Shown: positions 44,796 through 55,655, numbered from the stretch's first letter. The stretch: DNA of 64,000 nucleotides from Brachyspira pilosicoli (GCF_008016535.1 NZ_SAXY01000030.1:62001-126000), one strand, 5' to 3'. Notes: a model not told the origin generated them from the letters alone. A program made the numbers and translations.

Positions 44796-46088
44796 ATGAT
44801 TAAAAGATACACTAGAAAAGAGATGGGAGAACTTTGGAGCTTACAAAATGAGTTTCAAGTAATGCTTGATGTAGAGATAGCAGCTTGCGAGGCTATGGCT
44901 GAAATTGGAGAGATACCTCAGGAAGCTGTAAAAAATATTAAAGAAAAAGCTACTTTCACAGTTGAAAGAATTGCTGAAATAGAAAAAGAAACTAATCATG
45001 ATATAATATCATTTGTAACAGCTGTTCAAGAAAATGTAGGCGAAGGCGGACAGTATATACATAAAGGTTTAACTTCAAGTGATGTAAAAGACACTGCATT
45101 AGCTGTGATGATGAAAAAATCTGCTGAAATTATATTAGATGATTTAAAAAGATTATCAGAAGTATTATTAAGAAGAGCTAAAGAGCATAAATATACTCCT
45201 TGTATAGGAAGAACTCACGGTATACATGCTGAGCCTATGACATTAGGTTTAAAATTCATTTTATGGTATGATGAAAATGAAAGAAATATTAAAAGAGTAG
45301 AAGAAGCAAAAAAACAAGTATCCGTTGGTAAGCTTTCTGGTGCGGTTGGAACATACAGCAACATTGACCCTCGCATAGAAGAGATAGTTTGCAAAAAATT
45401 GGGAATAGAAGCTGACAGAGTTTCCACTCAAATAATACAAAGAGATAGACATGCACAATATCTTACCACTTTGGCAATAGTTGCTAGTTCATTAGAGAAA
45501 TTTGCTACAGAAATTAGAAACCTTCAAAGAACTGACATTAGAGAAGCAGAAGAGTATTTCAGCGAAAAACAAAAAGGCTCATCTGCTATGCCTCATAAAA
45601 GAAACCCTATCACTTGCGAGAGAATATCTGGTTTAGCTAGACTTGTAAGAGGAAATGCATTAGCTTCTATGGAAGACATCACTCTTTGGCATGAGAGAGA
45701 TATTAGTCATTCATCAGTAGAACGCGTTATACTTCCAGATTCTACAATTGCTGTAGATTATGCTATTAATAAATTTATTGATATAGTGGACAAACTTTTA
45801 ATTTACCCTGACGCTATGAAAGCTAATATTGAAAAAACAGGCGGTTTAATTTTCAGCCAAAGAATATTAATAAGTTTAGTTAATAAAGGCATAGATAGAG
45901 ATAATGCTTACAGATGGGTGCAGAGAAATGCTATGAAAAAATGGCTAAACAATGAAGACTTTAGAGAGAATGTTCACAAAGATGAAGATATAACAAAATA
46001 TTTAAGCTCTAAAGAAATTGATGACTGTTTTGACTATGCATATTATTTGAGAAATATTGATGTGATAATGAAGCGATTTGGAATATAA
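44796..46088 (+). CDS. purB: Adenylosuccinate lyase
   Basis: 430 residues of the fumarase/aspartase superfamily. TNHDIISFVTAVQE (about 68-81), GLTSSDVKDTA (about 91-101), the GRTHGIHAEP block with the catalytic His (about 138-147) and the signature loop GSSAMPHKRNPITCERI (about 262-278) with the catalytic Ser assign it to PurB. It releases fumarate from SAICAR and adenylosuccinate in purine synthesis. Monocistronic; the ATG at 44796 follows TTAGGAT. Confidence 0.95.
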   Translation: MIKRYTRKEMGELWSLQNEFQVMLDVEIAACEAMAEIGEIPQEAVKNIKEKATFTVERIAEIEKETNHDIISFVTAVQENVGEGGQYIHKGLTSSDVKDTALAVMMKKSAEIILDDLKRLSEVLLRRAKEHKYTPCIGRTHGIHAEPMTLGLKFILWYDENERNIKRVEEAKKQVSVGKLSGAVGTYSNIDPRIEEIVCKKLGIEADRVSTQIIQRDRHAQYLTTLAIVASSLEKFATEIRNLQRTDIREAEEYFSEKQKGSSAMPHKRNPITCERISGLARLVRGNALASMEDITLWHERDISHSSVERVILPDSTIAVDYAINKFIDIVDKLLIYPDAMKANIEKTGGLIFSQRILISLVNKGIDRDNAYRWVQRNAMKKWLNNEDFRENVHKDEDITKYLSSKEIDDCFDYAYYLRNIDVIMKRFGI

Positions 46089-46145
46089 TTTTTTATTATA
46101 CTAAAAATTTTTTGGTTTGTGCTGGCTTTGCTCCTATACCCCTAT

Positions 46146-46278
46146 TTCTTTTATTGGTATGAAAGAACCAAAAGAACTGCATTTTTATTATAAATTTTAT
46201 AATTTAATTGTACATTAAAATGCACTCCCCCGCACGACTAAGAAGTTATAATTAAAGCATAGCATTACCGTGCGGAAA
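46146..46278 (-). repeat. Hairpin A plus hairpin C, inverted copy of 55025-55141
   Basis: 46162-46278 is the reverse complement of 55025-55141 over 117 bp with two mismatches. It contains hairpin C (CCGCACG 46230-46236, CGTGCGG 46269-46275) and the start of hairpin A (TTCTTTTATTGGTATGAAAGAA at 46146-46167). Further downstream a piece of repeat B (CGCGGGAAAAAGAACAAC) is seen near 46297-46314. The rest of the 46089-46501 gap is AT-rich. Confidence 0.8.
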
Positions 46279-46501
46279 GGTGGTACAGCTCTTACGCGGG
46301 AAAAAGAACAACAAAAAATTGATATAGAATAATTGTTTTACTATATACTACAAATTTTTAACTTTTTTTGTTTTAATTGTTTGCATGGATTGTTTCTATT
46401 TTAAGAAACTATTTTTTTACATAATTTATAATTAATTTATGAATTTGCTAATTTTTAAAAATAGTATATAATCGTACTAATTCCATATAAGGATTAAGCC
46501 T

Positions 46502-47071
46502 ATGATTATCAAATTAATAGAAATGAAAAATGATATAAAAAATAAAAACAAATATCATCAAATTTTTAATGAAGCATTCCCAATAGAAGAGAGATGGAAC
46601 TTTGATATGATACTTGAAAACAAAAACAACTCAAGTTATAAATTTTATTCTATTTTTAATGATGATAAACCAATAGGCTTAACTATGATTTGGAATTTTG
46701 AAGAGTTTTATTACGGAGAGTATCTTGCTATAGATAAAAACCTGAGAGGCAAAAATTACGGCTCAGAAGTATTAACTAAAATATTTAATATGCATAATGA
46801 TAAATTAATCGTTATAGAAGTAGAGCCTTATGATTTGAATGATATAGCAAAAAGAAGAATTGATTGGTATAAAAGATTCGGACTTATATTATCAGATTAT
46901 GATTATGATATGCCTTGTATAAAAGACGGCAAAAAAGATACAATGAAAATGCAAATCATGACAAACAGAGAAATAAAATCAAAAGATGAATATAACAATA
47001 TAATTACAACATTATATAATAAAGTTTATAGTCCGAGATTAGATAATATTAATAATTGGAAAGAGATTTAA
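46502..47071 (+). CDS. GNAT-family N-acetyltransferase
   Basis: 189 residues with a GNAT core: an acetyl-CoA-binding loop LAIDKNLRGKNYGSEVLTKIF (about 78-98, R/Q-x-x-G-x-G/A type), followed by IVIEVEPYD and a C-terminal YKRFGLIL strand. Substrate unknown. Its 3' end overlaps the convergent signal peptidase gene by 23 nt. AAGGATT precedes the ATG. Confidence 0.85.
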   Translation: MIIKLIEMKNDIKNKNKYHQIFNEAFPIEERWNFDMILENKNNSSYKFYSIFNDDKPIGLTMIWNFEEFYYGEYLAIDKNLRGKNYGSEVLTKIFNMHNDKLIVIEVEPYDLNDIAKRRIDWYKRFGLILSDYDYDMPCIKDGKKDTMKMQIMTNREIKSKDEYNNIITTLYNKVYSPRLDNINNWKEI

Positions 47072-47570
47072 AATTATTAAATAGTTTAAATCTTCTTTTT
47101 GGGCTAAATATTAATATGATATGCCCTACTATATCTTTTTTATTTATAAGTCCAAAATGCCTACTGTCTTCGCTTGAAGCTATATTATCCCCCAAAACAA
47201 AATATTCTCCTTTGCCTATATTATATACTGCATTATCTTCTTCACTAAATATATAATATTTATGCCTTATAAGCTCATCATTTAAATATAGCCCACCTTC
47301 AAAAATCTCTACTTTATCACCTTCTTTTCCTATAACACGCTTCACTAAATTATTAGTCCCCCTTCTAAAAACAATAACATCAAAGTTTTTAATCTTATTA
47401 AAAAGAAAATTGTTTTTTAAAAGTAAAATCTGATCGCCTTCATAAAAAGTAGGCTCCATAGACTTGTTGCTTACTATATAAGTATCAAAGAAAAATACTC
47501 TAATAAAGCCTGCCAAAAATAAGGCAAGCAAAGATGCTAATATTATCTCTAAAATCTGTTTTTTATTCAT
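47049..47570 (-). CDS. lepB: Signal peptidase I
   Basis: 173 residues, one N-terminal membrane anchor (about 5-27). The catalytic serine is in SNKSMEPTFYEGDQILL (about 35-51), the lysine base in LVKRVIGKEGDKVEI (about 75-89), and GDNIASSEDSRHFG (about 127-140) is the conserved box E. It removes signal peptides on the outer face of the inner membrane. It starts 12 nt after mutS, so the two form an operon. Confidence 0.93.
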   Translation of the reverse strand: MNKKQILEIILASLLALFLAGFIRVFFFDTYIVSNKSMEPTFYEGDQILLLKNNFLFNKIKNFDVIVFRRGTNNLVKRVIGKEGDKVEIFEGGLYLNDELIRHKYYIFSEEDNAVYNIGKGEYFVLGDNIASSEDSRHFGLINKKDIVGHIILIFSPKRRFKLFNNFKSLSNY

Positions 47571-47582
47571 AAAAATTATTAA

Positions 47583-50297
47583 TTAATTTAAATCTCTCTT
47601 CCATTTGTTAATTAAATTAAGTGCCTCTATTGGAGTGATATCATTAATATTTAAGTCTTTAATTTCTTTTTCTATTTCGCTTTCTATTTTTTCTTCAGAG
47701 TTTATTTTCTCTTCTTTTTTCTCATCAAATTTAGCATTAAAAGGAAGAATGTCTGGAGATTTTTTATTGTTTATCTCTATATTTTCAACTTGTATACCCG
47801 CTTCATTTTCAAGCTTTTTTAATATCTCTGAAGCTCTTTGTATAACCTTATTCGGAGTACCTGCAATTTTTGCTGCATATATACCATAACTAGATTCAGC
47901 AGCCCCTTCAATAACTTTTTTCATAAATATTATTTCATCTTTATACTCTTCAACTAATACTTTATAATTCTTAACACCCTCCAAATCTTCAAGCATAGTA
48001 AGTTCATGATAATGCGTAGCAAATAATGTTTTTGATTTTTTATTCTCTTCATTTACTAAATACTCAACTATAGCCCAAGCAATAGAAAGCCCATCATAAG
48101 TGGAAGTACCTCGCCCTATTTCATCCATTATAACAAGACTTTTATCAGTACAATGATTGAGTATATAAGCAGTTTCATTCATCTCTACCAAAAATGTACT
48201 CTCACCCTTCGCTATATTATCACTCGCCCCAACCCTCGTAAATATTCTATCAACTATAGATATTTTAGCACTCTTAGCAGGCACAAATGAACCAATCTGT
48301 GCAAGAAGAACTATTAAAGCAGTTTGCCTCAAATATGTACTTTTACCGCTCATGTTAGGTCCTGTAATTATTAACAAATGCTCATTTTTATTATCTAAAT
48401 ATGTATCATTTGCTATAAAGCTTTCGTTTTTTAAATTCGCTTCAACTACAGGGTGTCTTCCTTCTTTTATGTCTATTATTCCATCATCGGTTATAATAGG
48501 TTTTGTGTAGTTTTCTTCTGCAGCAAGGCAAGCTAAAGAAGCATAAACATCTATTACTGATATTATCTTTGCCATTTTTAATATAGAGGCTAAATATTCA
48601 TTAACCTTATTACGAACTTCTATAAATATCTCATATTCTAAAGCATAACTTTTTTCATTGGCTTCGTTTATAGTCTTCTCATATTCCATTAATTTGCTTG
48701 TTGTGTATCTCTCGCTTCCTACCAATGTTTGTCTTTTTATAAAATCTTTCGGCACTAATGATATATTAGATTTTGTTATCTCTATATAATATCCTATAAC
48801 ATTATTGTATCTTATTTTAAGATTGTTTATTGTAGTAATTGATTTATATTCATTTTCTAATTCACTTATCCAAGTTCTTCCCTCTCGCCTTGCTTCATTA
48901 TATTTTTTTAGCTTTTCATCATAATCATCTTTTATAATGTCGCCTTCGTTTAAAACAATTTTAGGATCTTCTAATATGGCTCTTTCAATTAAATCTGTAA
49001 TAATTTTTATATCGTTTATCTCTTCAAAGTTTACATCATCAAAATTATTAAGCACAAGTTCTGTAATTATCTCTAAAGAAGAAAATAAAAATCTCTTTAA
49101 AGATACTAATTCTTTAGGATTAATTCTTCCAAGTGCTAATTTTGAAGCAAGCCTCTCTATATCTCCAACATCAGAAAGCATATCCATTATTATATACATA
49201 AACTTCTGATTCTTATAAAAATATTCAACATTATTAAGCCTTTTATTTATCTCATCAATATTAAGCAAAGGCTCTACTATTATTCGCTTTAAATATCTTG
49301 CCCCCATAGATGTTTTTGTTTTGTCTATGGTGTCGAATAATGTCATTTTATTATTGTCATTTCTTATAGTTTCCAAAATCTCTAAACTAGATATTGTAGC
49401 ATAATCTAATGTCATAGAGTCTTTTCTGTTGTAGAGTTTTATGTTTGATATATGCTCTAATGATGTTTTTGATAATTCTTGTAAATAATATATTAAAGAG
49501 CCTAAAAGTGAAATAATTAAATGCTTATCTTCTATGCCGAAACTTTTTAATGATATTGTCTTAAAATGATTAGTTAATAATTTATATGCATAAGAATATT
49601 CTGCTGTATAATTTGGGGTAGTGCTGAAAAATATATTTGAAAATCTGTTTTGTATTTCTTTTATTATCCTACTTTCTTTTACAGATTCTATAGTCATTAT
49701 CTCTTTTGGAGAAAACCTTATAATTTCTTCGCATATTTCACCCAAAAAGTCTTTTATGTTGTTGTTATTATTCTCAATTTCTGTAACACACAATTCACCA
49801 GTAGATATATCGCATATACCAATAGCAATATTATTCTCACTTTTAGAAACTATTATAGAAACTAAATAATTATTGCTCTTTGATTCCAAATATTTATTTT
49901 CTGCAATAGTACCCGGTGTTATCACTTGAGTAACTTCTCTTTTTACTATTCCTTTTGCCGTTTTAGGGTCTTCCATTTGGTCGCATATTGCTATTTTTCT
50001 GCCGCTTTTTACTAGTTTTGACAAGTAATTATCTATGGCATGATATGGAACACCTGCCATCGGAACATTTGCCCTCTTTGTAAGGGTAAGCCCCAAAAGA
50101 TCTGAAACTATCTTAGCATCTTCAAAAAATACTTCGTAAAAATCTCCCATTCTAAACAATAATATACTATCGCTATATTTATTTTTAATCTCTTTATATT
50201 GCCTCATCATTGGTGTGAGCTTTTCTTCTTTGTTTAAATTTTCTGATGATTCTTCTGATGAAAAAAAAGTTTCCTGCATATTTTTTATTAAATCCAT
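47583..50297 (-). CDS. mutS: DNA mismatch repair protein MutS
   Basis: 904 residues. The mismatch-recognition motif is in LLFRMGDFYEVFFEDA (about 45-60, Phe-x-Glu), followed by connector and lever/clamp domains and the C-terminal ATPase with GPNMSGKSTYLRQ (about 652-664), DEIGRGTSTYDG (about 734-745) and FATHYHEL (about 769-776). It recognises mispairs and small loops. The acidic/lysine-rich tail (about 830-890) is somewhat long. MutS status matters for the stability of the tandem repeats noted in this window. Confidence 0.96.
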   Translation of the reverse strand: MDLIKNMQETFFSSEESSENLNKEEKLTPMMRQYKEIKNKYSDSILLFRMGDFYEVFFEDAKIVSDLLGLTLTKRANVPMAGVPYHAIDNYLSKLVKSGRKIAICDQMEDPKTAKGIVKREVTQVITPGTIAENKYLESKSNNYLVSIIVSKSENNIAIGICDISTGELCVTEIENNNNNIKDFLGEICEEIIRFSPKEIMTIESVKESRIIKEIQNRFSNIFFSTTPNYTAEYSYAYKLLTNHFKTISLKSFGIEDKHLIISLLGSLIYYLQELSKTSLEHISNIKLYNRKDSMTLDYATISSLEILETIRNDNNKMTLFDTIDKTKTSMGARYLKRIIVEPLLNIDEINKRLNNVEYFYKNQKFMYIIMDMLSDVGDIERLASKLALGRINPKELVSLKRFLFSSLEIITELVLNNFDDVNFEEINDIKIITDLIERAILEDPKIVLNEGDIIKDDYDEKLKKYNEARREGRTWISELENEYKSITTINNLKIRYNNVIGYYIEITKSNISLVPKDFIKRQTLVGSERYTTSKLMEYEKTINEANEKSYALEYEIFIEVRNKVNEYLASILKMAKIISVIDVYASLACLAAEENYTKPIITDDGIIDIKEGRHPVVEANLKNESFIANDTYLDNKNEHLLIITGPNMSGKSTYLRQTALIVLLAQIGSFVPAKSAKISIVDRIFTRVGASDNIAKGESTFLVEMNETAYILNHCTDKSLVIMDEIGRGTSTYDGLSIAWAIVEYLVNEENKKSKTLFATHYHELTMLEDLEGVKNYKVLVEEYKDEIIFMKKVIEGAAESSYGIYAAKIAGTPNKVIQRASEILKKLENEAGIQVENIEINNKKSPDILPFNAKFDEKKEEKINSEEKIESEIEKEIKDLNINDITPIEALNLINKWKRDLN

Positions 50298-50546
50298 TAG
50301 TTTTTTTATTAAAAAATAGTATATTATATTTATTTAGTTTTATCAAATAAAATTATGTATAAGAAGTATATTATAATAATTTTAATATAATTTTTGCAAA
50401 ACTATTATGTAAATACCACTTTTATATTGCTTTTTTATATTAAATATTGTATATTATCTATATTGTTTCATACAATATTGCTTATAATTATTTTTATTAA
50501 ACTTAGTATATATAAAAACACAATATATATAAAAAATACCATTATA

Positions 50547-50587
50547 GAGAGGATTGAGTAACATGCTTAGTCCTCTCGCTTTTTTTA
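50547..50587 (+). terminator. Orphan terminator-like hairpin
   Basis: AGAGAGGATT pairs with AGTCCTCTCG across an 18-nt loop, with a T7 run on the plus strand. The genes on both sides are on the minus strand; it may end the eis-like gene with reduced efficiency, or a short plus-strand RNA. The rest of 50298-50608 is AT-rich with nothing recognisable. Confidence 0.55.
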
Positions 50588-50608
50588 AACAACATTTTTT
50601 TGATTTAA

Positions 50609-51874
50609 TTAAAAATAATCAGAGAAATAAACTTGTTCTTTAGGTATGATGCTTTCTAATAATTTAATTGCTTTAGCTGTTGCTTCTATTCTTCCAATTT
50701 TATAAAGGTATGAAGGGCTTTTATAACTCATAAGCATAGCAGTTAGAGTTTTTATGTCCATTTTTATAATATATCTGTCTTTAGAGTTTCTTTTATATTC
50801 TTTTGCTATTCTTTTACATACTGTTTTTTTATCCTCATTACTATTATTCCAATAAATCATAAAACTCGCATTATTCCATTTAGCCATATCATCTTTAATT
50901 ATTAAATTAATTTTTTTGTTTTTAGGTTTTCTTAAGAAAGGATAATTATTAATAAACCCTTTAACATCTGTAATTCTTGCCATAATATATGGTCTTATAG
51001 TTTCTTTTATTTCGCTGTCTTCAAGGAGGAATGCTATAGGTTCATTTGTATAGTTATATCCTTTAACCTCATCAACCATAGAAAAATGTGCAGATATATA
51101 ATTCCAAAGCCCAAGCCTAGCCTCAAAATTAATATAAACCATCTCCTTTACATGAAACACATCATTTTCAATAACATAAACCAAATAACCTTCAGCCTCA
51201 TTTTTATCATTATAATATAAAGCAACTATAGTGTCATCAACTTCCCATCTCCAATACTCTTCCCACTCCAAATCGCCCCTAATTAAAGCACCATGCCTAG
51301 CATAAGAAAATTTATTATAAAGCTCTTTCAAATCTTCACTGTCTGTAGAAACTCTCTCCACTCTCCCTTCGCTTGTCATAGTTTTAGGAAGCTGAGTGTC
51401 TTTTATAGTAAAGCTCATTTTGTCGGATATTATTTCCCATCCTTTTCGCCTGTAAAAAGGAATAGAGTAGGGATATAATACAGATATAGTCTGACCCTAT
51501 TTTTTCATATTTTCAATACTTTTTATCATCAAATCATTCATAAGTCCAAGATTAGAATATTCTGGGTATGTGGCAACTCCTGTAACACCTGCCATTTTGT
51601 AAATAACGCCATGTATATTCATTTTTATAGGGTATACTGCTATTTGAGAAGCGAGTTTTTGTCCGTCAAACCATCCTAAAACTTTTGCCTTGCTTAATAC
51701 TGCCGATTTTGCCTGCTTTATTTCATCAACCTCATAGCCTAAAGTAATAAGCTCATTATTGCTCACTTGAAAAGCGTATCTTAATAAATTATTGAAATCA
51801 TCTAAATCTTTAAGAGTTAAATATCTAATTTTGAATTTCTTTTTTTTCTTATTTATTAAATCTTCATCAATCAT
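50609..51874 (-). pseudogene. Eis-like GNAT acetyltransferase interrupted by an amber codon
   Basis: A single continuous frame of about 421 codons with one internal TAG at 51499-51497. The N-terminal part has ATYPEYSNLGLMNDLMIKSI, the GNAT acetyl-CoA loop. After the stop the frame continues GQTISVLYPYSIPFYRRKGW, typical of the Eis/GNAT_acetyltr_2 family, then the second acetyltransferase-like and SCP2-like parts to 50609. The frame is otherwise intact, so the stop looks recent, or is read through. Truncated, the first part (125 residues) would lack the catalytic C-terminus. An internal ATG at 51418 is not supported by a ribosome site. Confidence 0.8.
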
Positions 51875-52048
51875 ATAAAACCTAAACTTTACATAATTTA
51901 TAAATAATATTAAATCAAAACTTTATAATTGTCAATTTATACTATATATAAGATACAAATTTACTAAAGTAATAAATTATTATATCGATAAGTTTTACTA
52001 TAATATATATTAATAGTTTTATAATTATTATCTTATAGAGGTGTTCTT

Positions 52049-52612
52049 GTGTATAATTCTGTAGTAGGCTATGCTCTTAAAATTATTAAAGGTAATATCT
52101 TATTTTCTATTATCATCTTTATAGCAATGTCGCAATTAATGACTATTACTTCTATTTTCGCACTCATGTGGAAATATGAAATACTACTAAACGAAAATAT
52201 TCCTTTCTTTAGGGCTTTCTCTATATATTCGCTTCTTATTGTGTTATTTATCGTAGTGCTTTTAATTGCTATTATCACTATTATATATATATTCTCAAAA
52301 AACAGCCGTATGTTTTCTACTTTGAGAATCTTTGGGGCTGCTAAATTATCTTTAAAAAGGCTTTCTTTATCTTTAAGCTTTTTATACCCTCTTATCTCTT
52401 ACATCATTTCAAGTTTAGAAATTATTATTATTTATATTAGATACCGCTCTTATATCTTAACTATTATAAACACAGCTGAAGTCTTAAATAATGCTTTTAC
52501 TATATTTTGTGCTAATGTAGTATTGTTTTTAATATTTATGTTTGGTGCTTTTATTACTAATGCTGTACTTCTAAAAAGAGACCCTTATGAAGATTTGAGA
52601 GGAACACTATGA
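52049..52612 (+). CDS. Small FtsX-like membrane protein (ABC permease candidate)
   Basis: 187 residues, GTG start at 52049 with AGAGGTG just upstream. Four hydrophobic segments (about 15-38, 58-82, 108-128, 147-170) and a C-terminal KRDPYEDLRGTL resembling the end of FtsX-type permeases. It is far shorter than FtsX (about 300) and MacB/LolC permeases, lacking an extracytoplasmic domain. The stop overlaps the ATPase start (ATGA), so it is the obvious membrane partner of that ATPase. A minimal FtsX-like half-transporter is the best guess. Confidence 0.75.
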   Translation: MYNSVVGYALKIIKGNILFSIIIFIAMSQLMTITSIFALMWKYEILLNENIPFFRAFSIYSLLIVLFIVVLLIAIITIIYIFSKNSRMFSTLRIFGAAKLSLKRLSLSLSFLYPLISYIISSLEIIIIYIRYRSYILTIINTAEVLNNAFTIFCANVVLFLIFMFGAFITNAVLLKRDPYEDLRGTL

Positions 52613-53283
52613 ATATAAAAATTATTAACATTTCTAAAACCTTTTCTATAGGTGTAAATAAATTAGATGCTTGTAAAGATATTAGTTTAGATATTAATCA
52701 AGGCGATTTTATAAGTTTTGTGGGGCATACTGGAAGTGGTAAAAGCACTCTATTAAGTATTATAGGCGGTATATTAAAGCCTACAAGCGGTTCTATATAT
52801 TATGACTCATACAAAATTGATAACCCTTCAGAAGAAGTATTATCAAGCTTTAGAAGAGAATATTTTTCTTATATATTTCAATACCCTGTTATTATACCTA
52901 CAATCAATGTACTAGATAATATTTTAATACCTTTAGCTTTTAAACATAAAATTACAGATGAAAAAATAAATCAAACCAAAGAAAATATAGAACTATTCGG
53001 ACTAAAAGATAAAATGCACCTAAAAGCAGCACATCTATCAGGCGGTGAAATGAAAAAAGTAGCTATACTAAGAGCTTTAGCCTATGGATGTAAATGTCTA
53101 ATAGCAGATGAACCCACAAGCGATTTAGACCCAGAAACAACTACTTTACTAATGGAAATATTAACTACTATCAATAATCAAGGAACTACAATCATTATGG
53201 TAACGCATGCCCATAATATAGCAGCACATGCTAAAAATGTATATGAAATGTCTGACGGAAAGATTGTTAGATGTCTTAAATAA
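52609..53283 (+). CDS. ABC transporter ATP-binding protein (LolD/FtsE/MacB-like)
   Basis: 224 residues. Walker A GHTGSGKST (about 43-51), Q-loop YIFQYPVIIP (about 84-93), signature AHLSGGEMKKVAILRALAYG (about 139-158), Walker B CLIADEPTSDLDP (about 163-175) and the switch His in MVTHAH (about 201-206). Best fit is the LolD/FtsE/MacB mechanotransmission group, in line with the FtsX-like partner. The signature GGEMKKV differs slightly from the common GGEQQRV. Confidence 0.92.
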   Translation: MNIKIINISKTFSIGVNKLDACKDISLDINQGDFISFVGHTGSGKSTLLSIIGGILKPTSGSIYYDSYKIDNPSEEVLSSFRREYFSYIFQYPVIIPTINVLDNILIPLAFKHKITDEKINQTKENIELFGLKDKMHLKAAHLSGGEMKKVAILRALAYGCKCLIADEPTSDLDPETTTLLMEILTTINNQGTTIIMVTHAHNIAAHAKNVYEMSDGKIVRCLK

Positions 53284-53369
53284 CTATGTAATTTTACAAA
53301 AAATATGCACTTTTTTTAAAAAAATATTACTTCTTATGATAATTTTATGCTATCACTATCAAATTACTA

Positions 53370-53398
53370 TTGACAATAATACTGTTTAGTAGTATAAT
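53370..53398 (+). promoter_or_regulatory. Consensus promoter of gdhA
   Basis: TTGACA (53370-53375), 17 nt, TATAAT (53393-53398): a perfect match, consistent with high expression of glutamate dehydrogenase. Confidence 0.85.
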
Positions 53399-53413
53399 AT
53401 TTTCAACAAATAA

Positions 53414-54790
<1,377 letters not shown>

Positions 54791-54810
54791 TTACTTAATA
54801 GTTAAACGAA

Positions 54811-54838
54811 TAAGGGGCTTAAAAGCCCCTTATTTTTT
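54811..54838 (+). terminator. Terminator of gdhA
   Basis: AAGGGGCTTAAAAGCCCCTT hairpin with a T run, 20 nt after the stop. Confidence 0.92.
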
Positions 54839-54922
54839 GTCAATTTTTTGTTGTTCGTTTTCCCGCGTACGATCTGTAACCACTACTCGCCTATCTGGGC
54901 ACTCCCTACGGTCGGCGGCTTG

Positions 54923-54968
54923 CCGCACGAAAATACTCTGTTTTAATCATAACCTTCTACACGTGCGG
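54923..54968. repeat. Hairpin C repeat, first of a diverged pair
   Basis: CCGCACG (54923-54929) and CGTGCGG (54962-54968) flank a loop ending in AATCATAACCTTCTACA. The adjacent CGGAGGAGTGCTTTT matches the flank of the next copy. Upstream (54840-54920) lie related words such as GGCACTCCCTACGGTCG. Confidence 0.7.
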
Positions 54969-55024
54969 AGGAGTGCTTTTTTATTCACAATTATTTTTTT
55001 CTTTGAAGTATTCGCCATATTAGT

Positions 55025-55141
55025 TTTCCGCACGGTAATGCTATGCTTTAATTATAACTTCTTAATCGTGCGGGGGAGTGCATTTTAATGTACAATTAAA
55101 TTATAAAATTTATAATAAAAATGCAGTTCTTTTGCTTCTTT
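55025..55141 (+). repeat. Hairpin C plus leader of hairpin A, inverted copy of 46162-46278
   Basis: 117 bp, two mismatches to the reverse complement of 46162-46278. Hairpin C arms are CCGCACG (55028-55034) and CGTGCGG (55067-55073). It runs directly into the A repeat below. Confidence 0.85.
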
Positions 55142-55250
55142 GGGTCATACCCACACCTAAAGGTACTTCTTTCAGTCGCAGGCATTTCCTACTGTCGCTA
55201 AAAGAAGTGTGGGTATGTACCCTACAGGCATGCTTCGCGAAAGTGCAAAC
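55121..55250 (+). repeat. Hairpin A repeat interrupted by a nested inverted repeat, followed by D word
   Basis: The A arms TTCTTT (55136) and AAAAGAAG (55200-55207) are separated by about 55 nt that contain a nested word ACTTCTTTCAGTCGCAGGCA. TACCCACAC (55148-55156) pairs exactly with GTGTGGGTA (55207-55215). TGTACCCTACAGGCATGCTT and CGCGAAAGTGCAAAC follow (D). Confidence 0.65.
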
Positions 55251-55314
55251 ATCTTAACTTTATATGTTGGAATATGTATAAACTATATTGTAATACCAAC
55301 ATTTCAAGCTAAAC

Positions 55315-55374
55315 AATGCAGCCTTTTTGCTTCTTTGCGGCGGCAAAAGAAGTGGGGGATTGGGGGCTAGCCAC
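55315..55374 (+). repeat. Hairpin A repeat
   Basis: CTTCTTTGC-GGC-GGCAAAAGAAG-type hairpin at 55330-55352, followed by GGGGG and GGGGGCTAGCC. With the D word at 55220-55250 upstream it has the spacing of the composite element, D standing in for hairpin B. Confidence 0.7.
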
Positions 55375-55474
55375 CAAAAGCAATAAAAACATAAAAAATG
55401 AATTTTTACAGACTTAAAATTTTTAGTGTATTTTAAACAATTTTAAAACTATTATTTTATATGATTTTTTTATT

Positions 55475-55549
55475 CAACTTTTTCCCGCCTTCGCGGTGCG
55501 GACTTCGTCAAAGTTTTCGCCCTTCGGGCACGCTTCGCGAAAGTGCAAG
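55475..55549 (+). repeat. Half hairpin B with GCGGACTTCGTCA and D words
   Basis: CAACTTTTTCCCGC (55475-55488) lacks its second arm. It is followed by TGCGGACTTCGTCA and CCCTTCGGGCACGCTTCGCG, then AAAGTGCAAG. The same GCGGACTTCGTCA word is found inside the decayed transposase (minus strand near 5370) and at 41109. The remainder of 54840-55655 is AT-rich filler with no gene. Confidence 0.7.
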
Positions 55550-55655
55550 TACTATGGCTTTATATATTGGAATATCTATTAGATATAAAATGATATTTCT
55601 AATGCAATTCATTTAAAGCAAACCATAAAACTAAAAACTTTTCAATATTAATTTA

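Noticed and set aside
48937-49869. Several plus-strand frames within mutS
   Set aside because: They lie opposite a strongly conserved coding frame and have no motifs or start signals.
50609-51418. Separate gene starting at 51418
   Set aside because: The frame upstream of 51418 is open and family-conserved back to the amber codon at 51497, so it is the rest of one interrupted gene.
54837-55088. 83-codon plus-strand frame after gdhA
   Set aside because: It is a translation of two hairpin C repeats (similar peptide twice) and has no ribosome site; repeat sequence, not a gene.
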